From Bin87 sp965115825 (GTDB taxonomy: Bacteria > Chloroflexota > Dehalococcoidia > Lucifugimonadales > UBA3495): a DNA stretch of 64,000 nt. Under the pieces are notes generated by a model. The model saw nothing but the letters and a program-made list of their open reading frames with translations. It did not search any database and was not told the DNA's origin. The DNA lies in assembly GCA_965115825.1 (NCBI GenBank), contig OZ220464.1, positions 310,001 to 374,000 on the forward strand, given 5' to 3'. The translations under genes were made by a program, and so were the position numbers. Of this stretch, positions 16,582 to 24,778 are shown piece by piece; the stretch's first letter is position 1; every line of letters begins with the position of its first letter.

Positions 16582-18624
16582 TTAGCAGAGAGATAATCTA
16601 GCGGTACGCCAGTCATTCAATACGGCATTTCTCAAGGCGGCCGGCACGCATCCGATCAACTGGTTATCGGCAAGGAACAAATCCCCCAATCTGCGGAGGT
16701 TCCCCAGCTCCGTCGGTATCCTTCCTATCAACCGATTATCATTGAGACGTAAGCTCCTCAAGTTGGCGAGGTTTCCCAGCTCCGACGGTATCCCTCCTGT
16801 CAACTCATTCTCGCTGAGATCTAATGTCCACAAGTTGACGAGGGCTCCCAGCTCCGACGGTATGTCTCCCGCCAAACTGTTGTTATTGAGATTCAAAGTT
16901 CTCAGCCGGACGAGGTTCCCCAGCTCCGACGGTATCTCTCCCTCCAAACGGTTACCATGGAGACTCAACCCTGTCAGCCGGCTGAGGTTCCCCAGCTCCG
17001 ACGGTATCTCTCCCTCCAAACGGTTATTGGTGAGCTCTATATCCTCCAAGTTGCTAAGGTTCCCCAGCTCCGACGGTATCTCCCCCGTCAAACGGTTATC
17101 AATGAGGTATAACCGTTCCAAGTTGCGGAGGTTCCCCAGCTCCGACGGTATCTCCCCCGTCAACCCATTACCGGCGAGGAGTAATCGTTTCAAGTTGCCG
17201 AGGTTCCCCAGCTCCTCCGGTATTTCCCCCCTCAACCTGCTATCATTGATGTCTAGCGATTCCAAGTTGCCGAGGTTCCCCAGCTCCTCCGGTATTTCCC
17301 CCGTCAACCGATTCTGGTCGAGCGCCAAGTGTACCAAGTTGCTAAGGTCCCCCAGCTCCTCCGGTATTTCCCCCCTCAACCCGTTATCGGCGAGGAGTAA
17401 TTCTGTGACACAGCCAGTGACGGGGTCAGTATCGACTCCATACCATCTTCCCACTGGCCTATCGCTCTCCCAAAGGCTTTTGCGGGCCCATCTACTGCCG
17501 CCGGTATCTTGGTAAAGTTTGACCAGCACCGCCCGGTCCCGGGCGACGCAAGCGTTGATGGACGGCGTATTAGTCGGAGTAGGCGTAGGCGTGGACGACG
17601 GCGCAGTAGTCGGTGTCGGAGTAGGCGTAGGCGTGGACGACGGCGCAGTAGTCGGTGTCGGAGTAGGCGTAGGCGTGGACGACGGCGCAGTAGTCGGTGT
17701 CGGAGTAGGCGTAGGCGTGGACGACGGCGCAGTAGTCGGCCTCGGCGTCGGAGTAGGCGTGGACGATGGCGCAGTAGTCGGAGTAGGCGTAGGAGTGGAC
17801 GACGGCCCGCTGGTCGGAGTAGGCGTAGGCGTGGACGATGGCCCGCTGGTCGGAGTAGGCGTAGGCGTGGACGATGGCCCGCTGGTCGGAGTAGGCGTAG
17901 GAGTGGACGATGGCCCGCTGGTCGGAGTAGGCGTAGGCGTGGACGATGGCCCGCTGGTCGGAGTAGGCGTAGGAGTGGACGACGGCCCGCTGGTCGGAGT
18001 AGGCGTTGCCGTTGGCGACGGCCCGCTGGTCGCCGTTGCTGTTGCCGTTGGCGATGGCCCGCTGGTCGGCGTCGCTGTTGGGGCAGCAATTTCAGTCGGA
18101 TCTGAGGATGTCAGCGTAGCCGCAGGGTCAGCGATTTCCGACTGAGCGAGGGTAGCATCGGGCGCAGCGGATGGCGCCGGCGTGTGCGCGGCGGACGGCG
18201 CCGGCGTGTGCGCGGCAGACGGCGCCGGCGTGTGCGCGGCAGACGGCGCCGGCGTGTGCGTAGCCGATGGCGCCGGCGTGTGCGTAGCCGATGGCGCCGG
18301 CGTGTGCGTAGCCGATGGCATCGGCGTGTGCGTAGCCGATGGCGCCGGCGTGTTCGTTCCGTCAGGCGGGGCCGGCGGAACCGCCGCCAACAGGGGCGTA
18401 GCTGGGTTGCCCGACGAACTCCTCTCCTGGCAGGAAGCCAGGAAATATGCGGCCAGCGCGGCCAACAGCAACAGCAGCCCGACCAGCAGGATTTTCAGCC
18501 ACCGGGGAACGCGCCGGCGTGAGCCGCCGCCCGCATCGCGTGCCGGGACATCCGGGCCATCGCCATCGCCCGCGCCGCGCGTCTTGTCATCGCGCTCATC
18601 GTATGTAATGTAATGCCTTATCAC
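16582..18624 (-). CDS. Stalked single-pass LRR surface protein, paralogue 2
   Basis: 680 aa, the largest of the set. MIRHYITYDERD start, basic RRRVPRW, membrane helix 43-63 ending in ASCQER. Then 8-residue repeats (TPAPSATH) and 12-residue Thr-Pro units (STPTPTPTSGPS), together about 240 residues. A capping region with ACVARDRAVLVKLYQDTGG leads to about 11 LRRs of the plant-type pattern LTGEIPSELGNLxxLxxLxLxxN, with GCVPAALRN as a C-cap. The N-terminus faces the cytosol by the positive-inside rule, so the LRRs are exposed. Function not known; LRRs of this kind bind proteins or glycans. Confidence 0.85.
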   Translation of the reverse strand: MIRHYITYDERDDKTRGAGDGDGPDVPARDAGGGSRRRVPRWLKILLVGLLLLLAALAAYFLASCQERSSSGNPATPLLAAVPPAPPDGTNTPAPSATHTPMPSATHTPAPSATHTPAPSATHTPAPSAAHTPAPSAAHTPAPSAAHTPAPSAAPDATLAQSEIADPAATLTSSDPTEIAAPTATPTSGPSPTATATATSGPSPTATPTPTSGPSSTPTPTPTSGPSSTPTPTPTSGPSSTPTPTPTSGPSSTPTPTPTSGPSSTPTPTPTSGPSSTPTPTPTTAPSSTPTPTPRPTTAPSSTPTPTPTPTTAPSSTPTPTPTPTTAPSSTPTPTPTPTTAPSSTPTPTPTNTPSINACVARDRAVLVKLYQDTGGSRWARKSLWESDRPVGRWYGVDTDPVTGCVTELLLADNGLRGEIPEELGDLSNLVHLALDQNRLTGEIPEELGNLGNLESLDINDSRLRGEIPEELGNLGNLKRLLLAGNGLTGEIPSELGNLRNLERLYLIDNRLTGEIPSELGNLSNLEDIELTNNRLEGEIPSELGNLSRLTGLSLHGNRLEGEIPSELGNLVRLRTLNLNNNSLAGDIPSELGALVNLWTLDLSENELTGGIPSELGNLANLRSLRLNDNRLIGRIPTELGNLRRLGDLFLADNQLIGCVPAALRNAVLNDWRTARLSLC
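17560..18085 (-). repeat. 36-bp Thr-Pro stalk minisatellite in paralogue 2
   Basis: Tandem units of about 36 bp encode S-T-P-T-P-T-P-T-S-G-P-S (with TAPS variants) in the stalk of paralogue 2. A separate array of 24-bp units (about 18170-18360) encodes TPAPSATH. Neighbouring units are nearly identical. Comparable arrays lie in paralogues 3 (19495-20070), 4 (21565-22130) and 5 (23610-24050). Confidence 0.9.
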
Positions 18625-18723
18625 GGGACAATGCCCTAATCTGGACGGCGGCGAAACTCCGTGAACGCCCCAATTCTACCACCGAACCCCACCGCCGCAT
18701 AGCCGACGCCGGTCGTCGGCCCC
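18625..18723. repeat. Inter-LRR-gene module b
   Basis: Second copy of the block found at 16457-16581. It carries the -10-like ATTCTA (plus 18673-18678) for the gene to the left and a hairpin GCCGACGCCGGTCGTCGGC (18701-18719) just after the stop of paralogue 3. Confidence 0.75.
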
Positions 18724-20562
18724 CTAATCGCAGAACCCGAGTCCGTGGACAGCCCTGTCATTGTATACGGCGCTACGCAAGGCGGCCGGCACGCATCCGG
18801 TCAACCCATTATTGGCAAGGAGCAATTCCTCCAATCTGCGGAGGTTCCCCAGCTCCGACGGTATCCCTCCCGTCAACCGATTATCGTCGAGACGCAATAT
18901 CTGCATACTGGAGAGGTTCCCCAGCTCCGCCGGTATCCCTCCTGTCAACTGATTATCGCCGAGAGCCAGTACTCTCAAGTTGGAGAAGTTCCCCAACTCC
19001 GACGGTATCTCCCCCGTCAACCGATTATAGGCGAGGACTATTTGTGTCAAGTTGGAGAGGTTCCCCAGCTCCGACGGTATTTCCCCCGTCAACCTGTTAT
19101 GATCGATGCTTAGCCATTCCAAGTTGCCGAGGTTCCCCAGCTCCGACGGTATTTCCCCCGTCAAATCGTTATAACCGAGGTTTAACCGTTTCAAGTTGCC
19201 GAGGCTCCCCAGCTCCGACGGTATCTCCCCCGTCAAATCGTTGCCTCTGAGGGATAACCACTCCAAGTTTTGGAGGTTTCCCAGATCTGGCGGTATCTCC
19301 CCTGTCAACCCGTTTGTATGGATAAGTAAATCTGTGACACAGCCATCACGGTCAGTATCCACTCCATGCCAGCTTCCCAACCGCTCCCCACTCAGCCAAT
19401 TGCTTTGGTCCGTCCAGCTACCGCTACCGCCGCCGGTATCTTCGTGAAGCTTGACCAGCGCGGCCCGGTCCCGGGCGACGCAAGCGTTGATGGACGGCGT
19501 AGCAGTCGGAGTAGGCGTAGGCGTGGACGACGGCGTAGTGGTCGGAGTAGGCGTAGGCGTGGAGGACGGCGTAGTGGTCGGAGTAGGCGTAGGCGTGGAG
19601 GACGGCGTGGTGGTCGGAGTAGGCGTAGGCGTGGACGACGGCCCGGTAGTCGGAGTAGGCGTAGGCGTAAACGACGGCCCGGTAGTCGGAGTAGGCGTAG
19701 GCGTAAACGACGGCCCGGTAGTCGGAGTAGGCGTAGGCGTGGACGACGGCCCGGTAGTCGGAGTAGGCGTAGGCGTAGATGACGGCCCGGTAGTCGGAGT
19801 AGGCGTAGGCGTAGATGACGGCCCGGTAGTCGGAGTAGGCGTAGGCGTAGATGACGGCCCGGTAGTCGGAGTAGGCGTAGGCGTAGATGACGGCCCGGTA
19901 GTCGGAGTAGGCGTAGGCGTAGATGACGGCCCGGTAGTCGGAGTAGGCGTAGGCGTAGATGACGGCCCGGTAGTCGGAGTAGGCGTGGCCGTAGATGACG
20001 GCCCGCTGGTCGGCATTGCTGTTGCCGTTGGCGATGGCCCGCTGGTCGCCGTTGCTGTTGGGGCAGCAATTTCAGTCGGATCTTCTGAGGATGTCAGCGT
20101 AGCCGCAGGGTCAGCGATTTCCGACTGAGCGAGGGTAGCATCGGGCGCAGCAGACGGCGCCGGTATGTGCGCAGCAGACGGCGCCGGCGTGTGCGCGGCG
20201 GACGGCGCCGGCGTGTGCGTGGCGGACGGCGCCGGCGTGTGCGTGGCGTATGGCGTAGCCGATGGCATCGGCGTGTTCGTCCAATCAGACGGGGCCGGCG
20301 GAACCGCCGCCAACAGGGGCGTAGCTGGGTTGCCCGTCGAACCCCTCTCCTGGCAGGAAGCCAGGAAATATGCGGCCAGCGCGGCCAGCAGCAGGATGAG
20401 CAGCCCGATGAGCAGGATTTTCAGCCACCGGGGAACCCGCCGGCGTGAGCCACCGCCCGCATCCTGTGCAGAGACACCCGGGCCATCGCCGTATCCGCCG
20501 CCATCGCCCGCGCCGCGCGTCCTGTCATTACGCTCGTCGTATGTAATGTAGTGCCTTATCAC
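18724..20562 (-). CDS. Stalked single-pass LRR surface protein, paralogue 3
   Basis: 612 aa, same plan as paralogue 2 with a shorter N-terminal stretch of TPAPSATH-type repeats. The middle is about 15 nearly identical units of S-T-P-T-P-T-P-T-T-G-P-S, the most regular stalk in the cluster. A capping segment (RDRAALVKLHEDTGGGSGSW) leads to about 8 LRRs and the GCVPAALRSAVYND C-cap with a terminal Cys. Membrane helix at about 45-68. The leader module at 20563-20664 has the -10 of this gene changed to TAGAGT on the minus strand. Confidence 0.85.
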   Translation of the reverse strand: MIRHYITYDERNDRTRGAGDGGGYGDGPGVSAQDAGGGSRRRVPRWLKILLIGLLILLLAALAAYFLASCQERGSTGNPATPLLAAVPPAPSDWTNTPMPSATPYATHTPAPSATHTPAPSAAHTPAPSAAHIPAPSAAPDATLAQSEIADPAATLTSSEDPTEIAAPTATATSGPSPTATAMPTSGPSSTATPTPTTGPSSTPTPTPTTGPSSTPTPTPTTGPSSTPTPTPTTGPSSTPTPTPTTGPSSTPTPTPTTGPSSTPTPTPTTGPSSTPTPTPTTGPSFTPTPTPTTGPSFTPTPTPTTGPSSTPTPTPTTTPSSTPTPTPTTTPSSTPTPTPTTTPSSTPTPTPTATPSINACVARDRAALVKLHEDTGGGSGSWTDQSNWLSGERLGSWHGVDTDRDGCVTDLLIHTNGLTGEIPPDLGNLQNLEWLSLRGNDLTGEIPSELGSLGNLKRLNLGYNDLTGEIPSELGNLGNLEWLSIDHNRLTGEIPSELGNLSNLTQIVLAYNRLTGEIPSELGNFSNLRVLALGDNQLTGGIPAELGNLSSMQILRLDDNRLTGGIPSELGNLRRLEELLLANNGLTGCVPAALRSAVYNDRAVHGLGFCD

Positions 20563-20664
20563 AGGACAATGCCCTGACCTGGACGGCGGCGAAACTCCGT
20601 TAACGCCCCAACTCTACCACCGAACCCCACCGCCGCATAGCCGACGCCGGTCGTCGGCGCCCTA
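20563..20664. repeat. Inter-LRR-gene module c
   Basis: Third copy of the gap module. The -10-like hexamer is ACTCTA on the plus strand (20611-20616), one change from its siblings, so promoter strength of paralogue 3 may differ. The dyad after the stop of paralogue 4 is at 20640-20658. Confidence 0.75.
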
Positions 20665-22683
20665 TTAGCAGGGCCCTAATCCGTGGACATCCTTGTCATT
20701 GAAAAAGGCATTATTCAAGGCGGCCGGCACGCATCCGGTCAAACCGTTGTCGGCGAGGTACACCCCCGCCAATCTGTGGAGGTTCCCCAGCTCCGCCGGT
20801 ATCGCCCCCGTCAACTGATTATCATTGAGACGCAACCAGATCAGCTGGCCAAGGTTCCCCAGCTCCGCCGGTATCCCTCCTGTCAACTGATTACTGTTGA
20901 GACGTAATTGCCGCATATTGCCGAGGCTTCCCAGTTCCGCCGGTATCCCTCCTGTCAACTGATTATCTTCGAGAAGCAAATCTCTCAATCTGCCGAGGCT
21001 TCCCAGCTCCGTCGGTATCCCTCCTGCCAACTCGTTTTTACCCAGGAGTAACTTTTCCAGGATGCGTAGGCTCCCCAGCTCCGTCGGTATTTCCCCCGTC
21101 AAATCGTTACCAGTGAGGTTTAACTGTTTCAGGATGCGTAGGCTCCCCAGCTCCGTCGGTATTCCCCCCGTCAAATCGTTATAACTGAGGTGTAACCGTT
21201 CCAGGTTGCTGAGGTTCCCCAGCTCCGTCGGTATCTCCTCTGTTAAATCGTTAAATCTGAGGTATAACCATTCCAAGTTCTGGAGGTTCCCCAGCTCCGA
21301 CGGTATCTCCCCTGTCAACCCGTTATCGTCGAGTTCCAACTTTACCAAGTTGCGCAGGTTCCCCAGCTCCCGCGGTATCTCCCCCGTCAACCTGTTAGAG
21401 GTGAGATATAATTCTGTGACACAGCCATCGCGGTCAGTATCGACTCCATACCAGCTTCCCAACGGCTCCGCACTCCGCCAATTGCTTCTGTCGGTCCAGC
21501 TCTCGCCGCCGGCATCTTCGTAGAGTTTGACCAGCACGGCCCGGTCCCGGTCGACGCAACTACTGACGGACGGCGCAGTAGTCGGAGTAGGCGTAGGCGT
21601 GGACGACGGCGCAGTAGTCGGAGTAGGCGTTGCCGTGGATGACGGCGCAGTAGTCGGCGTGGGCGTAGGCGTGGACGACGGCGCAGTAGTCGGAGTAGGC
21701 GTTGCCGTGGATGACGGCGCAGTAGTCGGCGTGGGCGTAGGCGTGGACGACGGCCCGGTAGTGGGCGTTGGCGTTGCCGTGGATGACGGCGCAGTAGTCG
21801 GCGTAGGAGTAGGCGTGGACGACGGCCCGGTAGTAGGCGTTGGCGTTGCCGTGGATGACGGCCCGGTAGTCGGCGTGGGCGTAGGCGTGGACGACGGCCC
21901 GGTAGTGGGCGTAGGCGTGGCCGTGGACGACGGCCCAGTAGTCGGCGTAGGCGTGGCCGTAGGCGATGGCCCGCTGGTAGGCGTTGGCGTTGCCGTTGGC
22001 GTCGGCCCGGTAGTCGGCGTTGGCGTTGCCGTTGGCGTCGGCCCGGTAGTCGGCGTTGGCGTTGCCGTTGGCGTCGGCCCGGTAGTCGGCGTTGGCGTCG
22101 GCCCGCTGGTCGACCTTGCTGTTGGGGCAGCAATTTCAGTCGGAGCTGAGGATGCCGGCGTAGCCACAGGGCCGGCGATTTCCGATTGAGCGCGGGTAGG
22201 ATCGGGCGTGAAGGTGGAGTAAAGCCCGACGGGAGCGGCCGGCGTGTGGGTAGCCGATGGCACGGCGGACGGCGCCGGTGTGTTCGTAGCGTGTAGCGCA
22301 GCCGATGGCGCCGGCGTGTCGGTGACGTGAAGCGTAGCGGGTAGCGCGGTGGACGGCGCCGGCGTGTGCGTGGCGGGTAGCGCGGTGGACGGCGCCGGTG
22401 TGTGCGTGGCGTGAAGCGTAGCGGACGGCGCCGGCGTGTTCGTCCAATCAGGCGGGGCGGGCGGAACCGCCGCCAACAAGGGCGTAGCTGAGTTGCCCGA
22501 CGAACCCCTCTCCTGGCAGGAAGCCAGGAAGTATGCCGCCAGCGCGGCCAGCAGCAGTATGAGCAGCCCGACGAGCAGGATTTTCAACCACCCGGGAACC
22601 CGCCGGCGTGGGCCGCCGCCCGCATCCTGTGCAGAGACATCCCGGCCATCGCGCTCGTCGTATGTAATGTAATGCCTTATCAC
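20665..22683 (-). CDS. Stalked single-pass LRR surface protein, paralogue 4
   Basis: 672 aa. Begins MIRHYITYDERDGRDV; membrane helix around residues 34-56. The N-terminal repeats vary (THTPAPSTALPA, TDTPAPSAAL), followed by STPTPTPTTGPS and TATPTPTTAPS units of alternating type, an organised mixture rather than random drift. The cap is RDRAVLVKLYEDAGGESW, and about 10 LRRs follow, several with the LTGGIPAELGNL variant. Differences between paralogues concentrate in the solvent-exposed positions of the LRR units, as expected if each binds a different partner. Confidence 0.85.
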   Translation of the reverse strand: MIRHYITYDERDGRDVSAQDAGGGPRRRVPGWLKILLVGLLILLLAALAAYFLASCQERGSSGNSATPLLAAVPPAPPDWTNTPAPSATLHATHTPAPSTALPATHTPAPSTALPATLHVTDTPAPSAALHATNTPAPSAVPSATHTPAAPVGLYSTFTPDPTRAQSEIAGPVATPASSAPTEIAAPTARSTSGPTPTPTTGPTPTATPTPTTGPTPTATPTPTTGPTPTATPTPTSGPSPTATPTPTTGPSSTATPTPTTGPSSTPTPTPTTGPSSTATPTPTTGPSSTPTPTPTTAPSSTATPTPTTGPSSTPTPTPTTAPSSTATPTPTTAPSSTPTPTPTTAPSSTATPTPTTAPSSTPTPTPTTAPSVSSCVDRDRAVLVKLYEDAGGESWTDRSNWRSAEPLGSWYGVDTDRDGCVTELYLTSNRLTGEIPRELGNLRNLVKLELDDNGLTGEIPSELGNLQNLEWLYLRFNDLTEEIPTELGNLSNLERLHLSYNDLTGGIPTELGSLRILKQLNLTGNDLTGEIPTELGSLRILEKLLLGKNELAGGIPTELGSLGRLRDLLLEDNQLTGGIPAELGSLGNMRQLRLNSNQLTGGIPAELGNLGQLIWLRLNDNQLTGAIPAELGNLHRLAGVYLADNGLTGCVPAALNNAFFNDKDVHGLGPC

Positions 22684-22782
22684 GGGACAATGCCCTAATC
22701 TGGACGGCGGCGAAACTCCCTGAACGCCCCGATTCTACCACCGAACCCCACCCCCGCATAGCCGACGCCGGTCGTTGCTACC
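22684..22782. repeat. Inter-LRR-gene module d
   Basis: Fourth copy of the gap module, with ATTCTA at 22732-22737 (minus-strand -10 for paralogue 4). The dyad at 22760-22778 after the stop of paralogue 5 has decayed on one arm (TTGC instead of CGGC). Confidence 0.7.
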
Positions 22783-24600
22783 CTAGTCGCAGAACCGGAG
22801 TCCGTGAACAGCCCTGTCATTGAATACGGCGCTACGCAAGGCGGCCGGCACGCATCCGGTCAACCTATTATTGGCAAGGTACAATTCCCTCAATTCGGCG
22901 AGGCTCCCCAGCTCCGACGGTATCCCTCCCGTCAACCGATTACCTTCGAGGTGCAACTGTCTCAGCTGGCCAAGGTTCCCCAGTTCCGACGGTATCTCCC
23001 CCGTCAACTCGTTTTCATAGAGGAGCAACTGTTCCAGGTTGCCAAGGTTCCCCAGCTCCGACGGTATCTCCCCCGTCAACTCGTTTTCATGGAGGAATAT
23101 CCGTTCCAGATTGCCAAGGTTCCCCAGCTCCGACGGTATTTCCCCCGTCAACCCGTTATACGGGATGTCTAACCATTCCAGGTTGCTCAGGTTCCCCAGC
23201 TCCGACGGTATCTCCCCCGTCAACTCGTTTCCATCGAGTTCCAACTGTACCAAGTTGCGGAGGTTCCCCAGCTCCGGCGGTATCTCCCCCGTCAACCCAT
23301 TATTGTAGAGGTCTAACCATTCCAGGTTCCGGAGGTTCCCCAGCTCCGGCGGTATCTCCCCCGTCAACCTGTTAGAGTCGAGCCCCAACCGCACCAAGTT
23401 GCGCAGGTTCCCCAGCTCCGACGGTATCTTCCCCGTCAACCCGTTATAGGTGAGGTCTAATTCTGTGACACAGCCATCGCGGTCAGTAGCGACTCCGTAC
23501 CAGCTTCCCAACGGCTCCGCGCTCCCCCAATTGCTTTCGTCGATCCAGCTACTGCCGCCGGTATCTCGGTGGAGTTTGACCAGCACGGCCCGGTCCCGGA
23601 CTACGCAACTACTGACGGACAGCGCGGTAGTAGGCGTTGGCGTGGGTGTCGGAGTTGACGACGGCGCAGTAGTCCGCGTCGGCGTGGGTGTCGGCGTTGA
23701 CGACGGCGCAGTAGTCGGTGTTGGCGTCGGAGTTGACGACGACGCAGTAGTCGGTGTCGGCGTTGGCGACGGCGCAGTAGTCGGCGTCGGCGTAGGCGTG
23801 GACGACGGCCCGGTAGTCGGTGTGGGCGTAGGCGTGGGCGACGGCCCGGTAGTCGGTGTCGGCGTAGGCGTGGACGACGGCCCGGTAGTCGGTGTCGGCG
23901 TAGGCGTAGGCGACGGCCCAGTAGTCGGTGTCGGCGTAGGCGTGGACGACGGCCCGGTAGTGGGAGTAGGCGTTGCCGTTGGCGATGGCCCGCTGATCGG
24001 AGTAGGCGTGGCCGTTGGCGACGGCCCGCTGGTCGCCGTTGCTGTTGGGGCAGCAATTTCAGTCGGAGCTGAGGATGCCGGCGTAGCCGCAGGGTCAGCA
24101 ATTTCCGATTGAGCGAGGGTAGCATCGGGCGAGTGGGTGGTGGATGGCGCAGCGGACGGCGCCGGTGTGTTCGTGGCGTATGGCGCTGGCGTGTTCGTGG
24201 CGTATGGCGTAGCCGATGGCGCTGGCGTGTCGGTGGCGTGAAGCGTAGCGGGTAGCGCGGTGGACGGCGCCGGCATGAAGGTAGCGGACGGCGCCGGCGT
24301 GTGCGTGGCGTATGGCGTAGCCGATGGCATCGGCGTGTTCGTCCAATCAGGCGTGGTGGGCGGAACCGCCGCCAACAGGGGCATAGCTGAGTTGCCCGAC
24401 GAACCCCTCTCCTGGCAGGAATCAAAAAGGTATGCGGCCAGCGTGGCCAGCAGCAGGATGAGCAGCCCGATGAGTAGGATTTTCAGCCACCGGGGAACGC
24501 GCCGGCGTGAGCCGCCGCCCGCATCGTATGCAGAGGCATCCCTGCCATCGCTGTGTCCGCTGCCATCGCGCTCGTCGTATGTAATGTAGTGCCTTATCAC
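22783..24600 (-). CDS. Stalked single-pass LRR surface protein, paralogue 5
   Basis: 605 aa, first gene of the array in the direction of transcription. Membrane helix about 40-62, ending FDSCQER. The stalk mixes STPTPTPTTGPS with PTPTPTTA units, and an array of TPAPSAT-type repeats comes before it. The cap is RDRAVLVKLHRDTGG, followed by about 9 LRRs with long runs of identical LTGEIPSELGNLGNL wording. The C-cap is GCVPAALRSAVFND. Upstream sequence differs from the other paralogues and matches the region near 15085-15135. Confidence 0.85.
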   Translation of the reverse strand: MIRHYITYDERDGSGHSDGRDASAYDAGGGSRRRVPRWLKILLIGLLILLLATLAAYLFDSCQERGSSGNSAMPLLAAVPPTTPDWTNTPMPSATPYATHTPAPSATFMPAPSTALPATLHATDTPAPSATPYATNTPAPYATNTPAPSAAPSTTHSPDATLAQSEIADPAATPASSAPTEIAAPTATATSGPSPTATPTPISGPSPTATPTPTTGPSSTPTPTPTTGPSPTPTPTPTTGPSSTPTPTPTTGPSPTPTPTPTTGPSSTPTPTPTTAPSPTPTPTTASSSTPTPTPTTAPSSTPTPTPTRTTAPSSTPTPTPTPTTALSVSSCVVRDRAVLVKLHRDTGGSSWIDESNWGSAEPLGSWYGVATDRDGCVTELDLTYNGLTGKIPSELGNLRNLVRLGLDSNRLTGEIPPELGNLRNLEWLDLYNNGLTGEIPPELGNLRNLVQLELDGNELTGEIPSELGNLSNLEWLDIPYNGLTGEIPSELGNLGNLERIFLHENELTGEIPSELGNLGNLEQLLLYENELTGEIPSELGNLGQLRQLHLEGNRLTGGIPSELGSLAELRELYLANNRLTGCVPAALRSAVFNDRAVHGLRFCD

Positions 24601-24740
24601 GGGGCAATGCCCTAATCTGGCAGCGGTTGGCGCCGGGTTGAGTCAATTTCCAAAACTCAGGGCGGTTCCCCTACGCTGTGCTTTATCAAACCGGCCGCAC
24701 AGCAGAGGCGCCGCATGGAGTTCCCCGATTTTATCACTAC
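24601..24740. repeat. Left-hand (upstream) flank of the LRR cluster
   Basis: 24622-24672 and 24722-24736 match the sequence at 15085-15135 and 15239-15253. A TTGATAAAG-like -10 can be read on the minus strand near 24685, but it is far from the start of paralogue 5, so the promoter there is uncertain. Confidence 0.5.
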
Positions 24741-24778
24741 CGGCGCCGCCGGGCCGGGCGACGGCCGGGCGTGGCAAC

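Noticed and set aside
17519..18145. Long plus-strand frames reading DDGAVVGVGVGV through the LRR stalks (also at 19451-20128, 21527-22189, 23450-24112)
   Set aside because: They are the reverse of the Thr-Pro minisatellites. All frames of such repeats stay open, and these lack start signals and non-repetitive domains.
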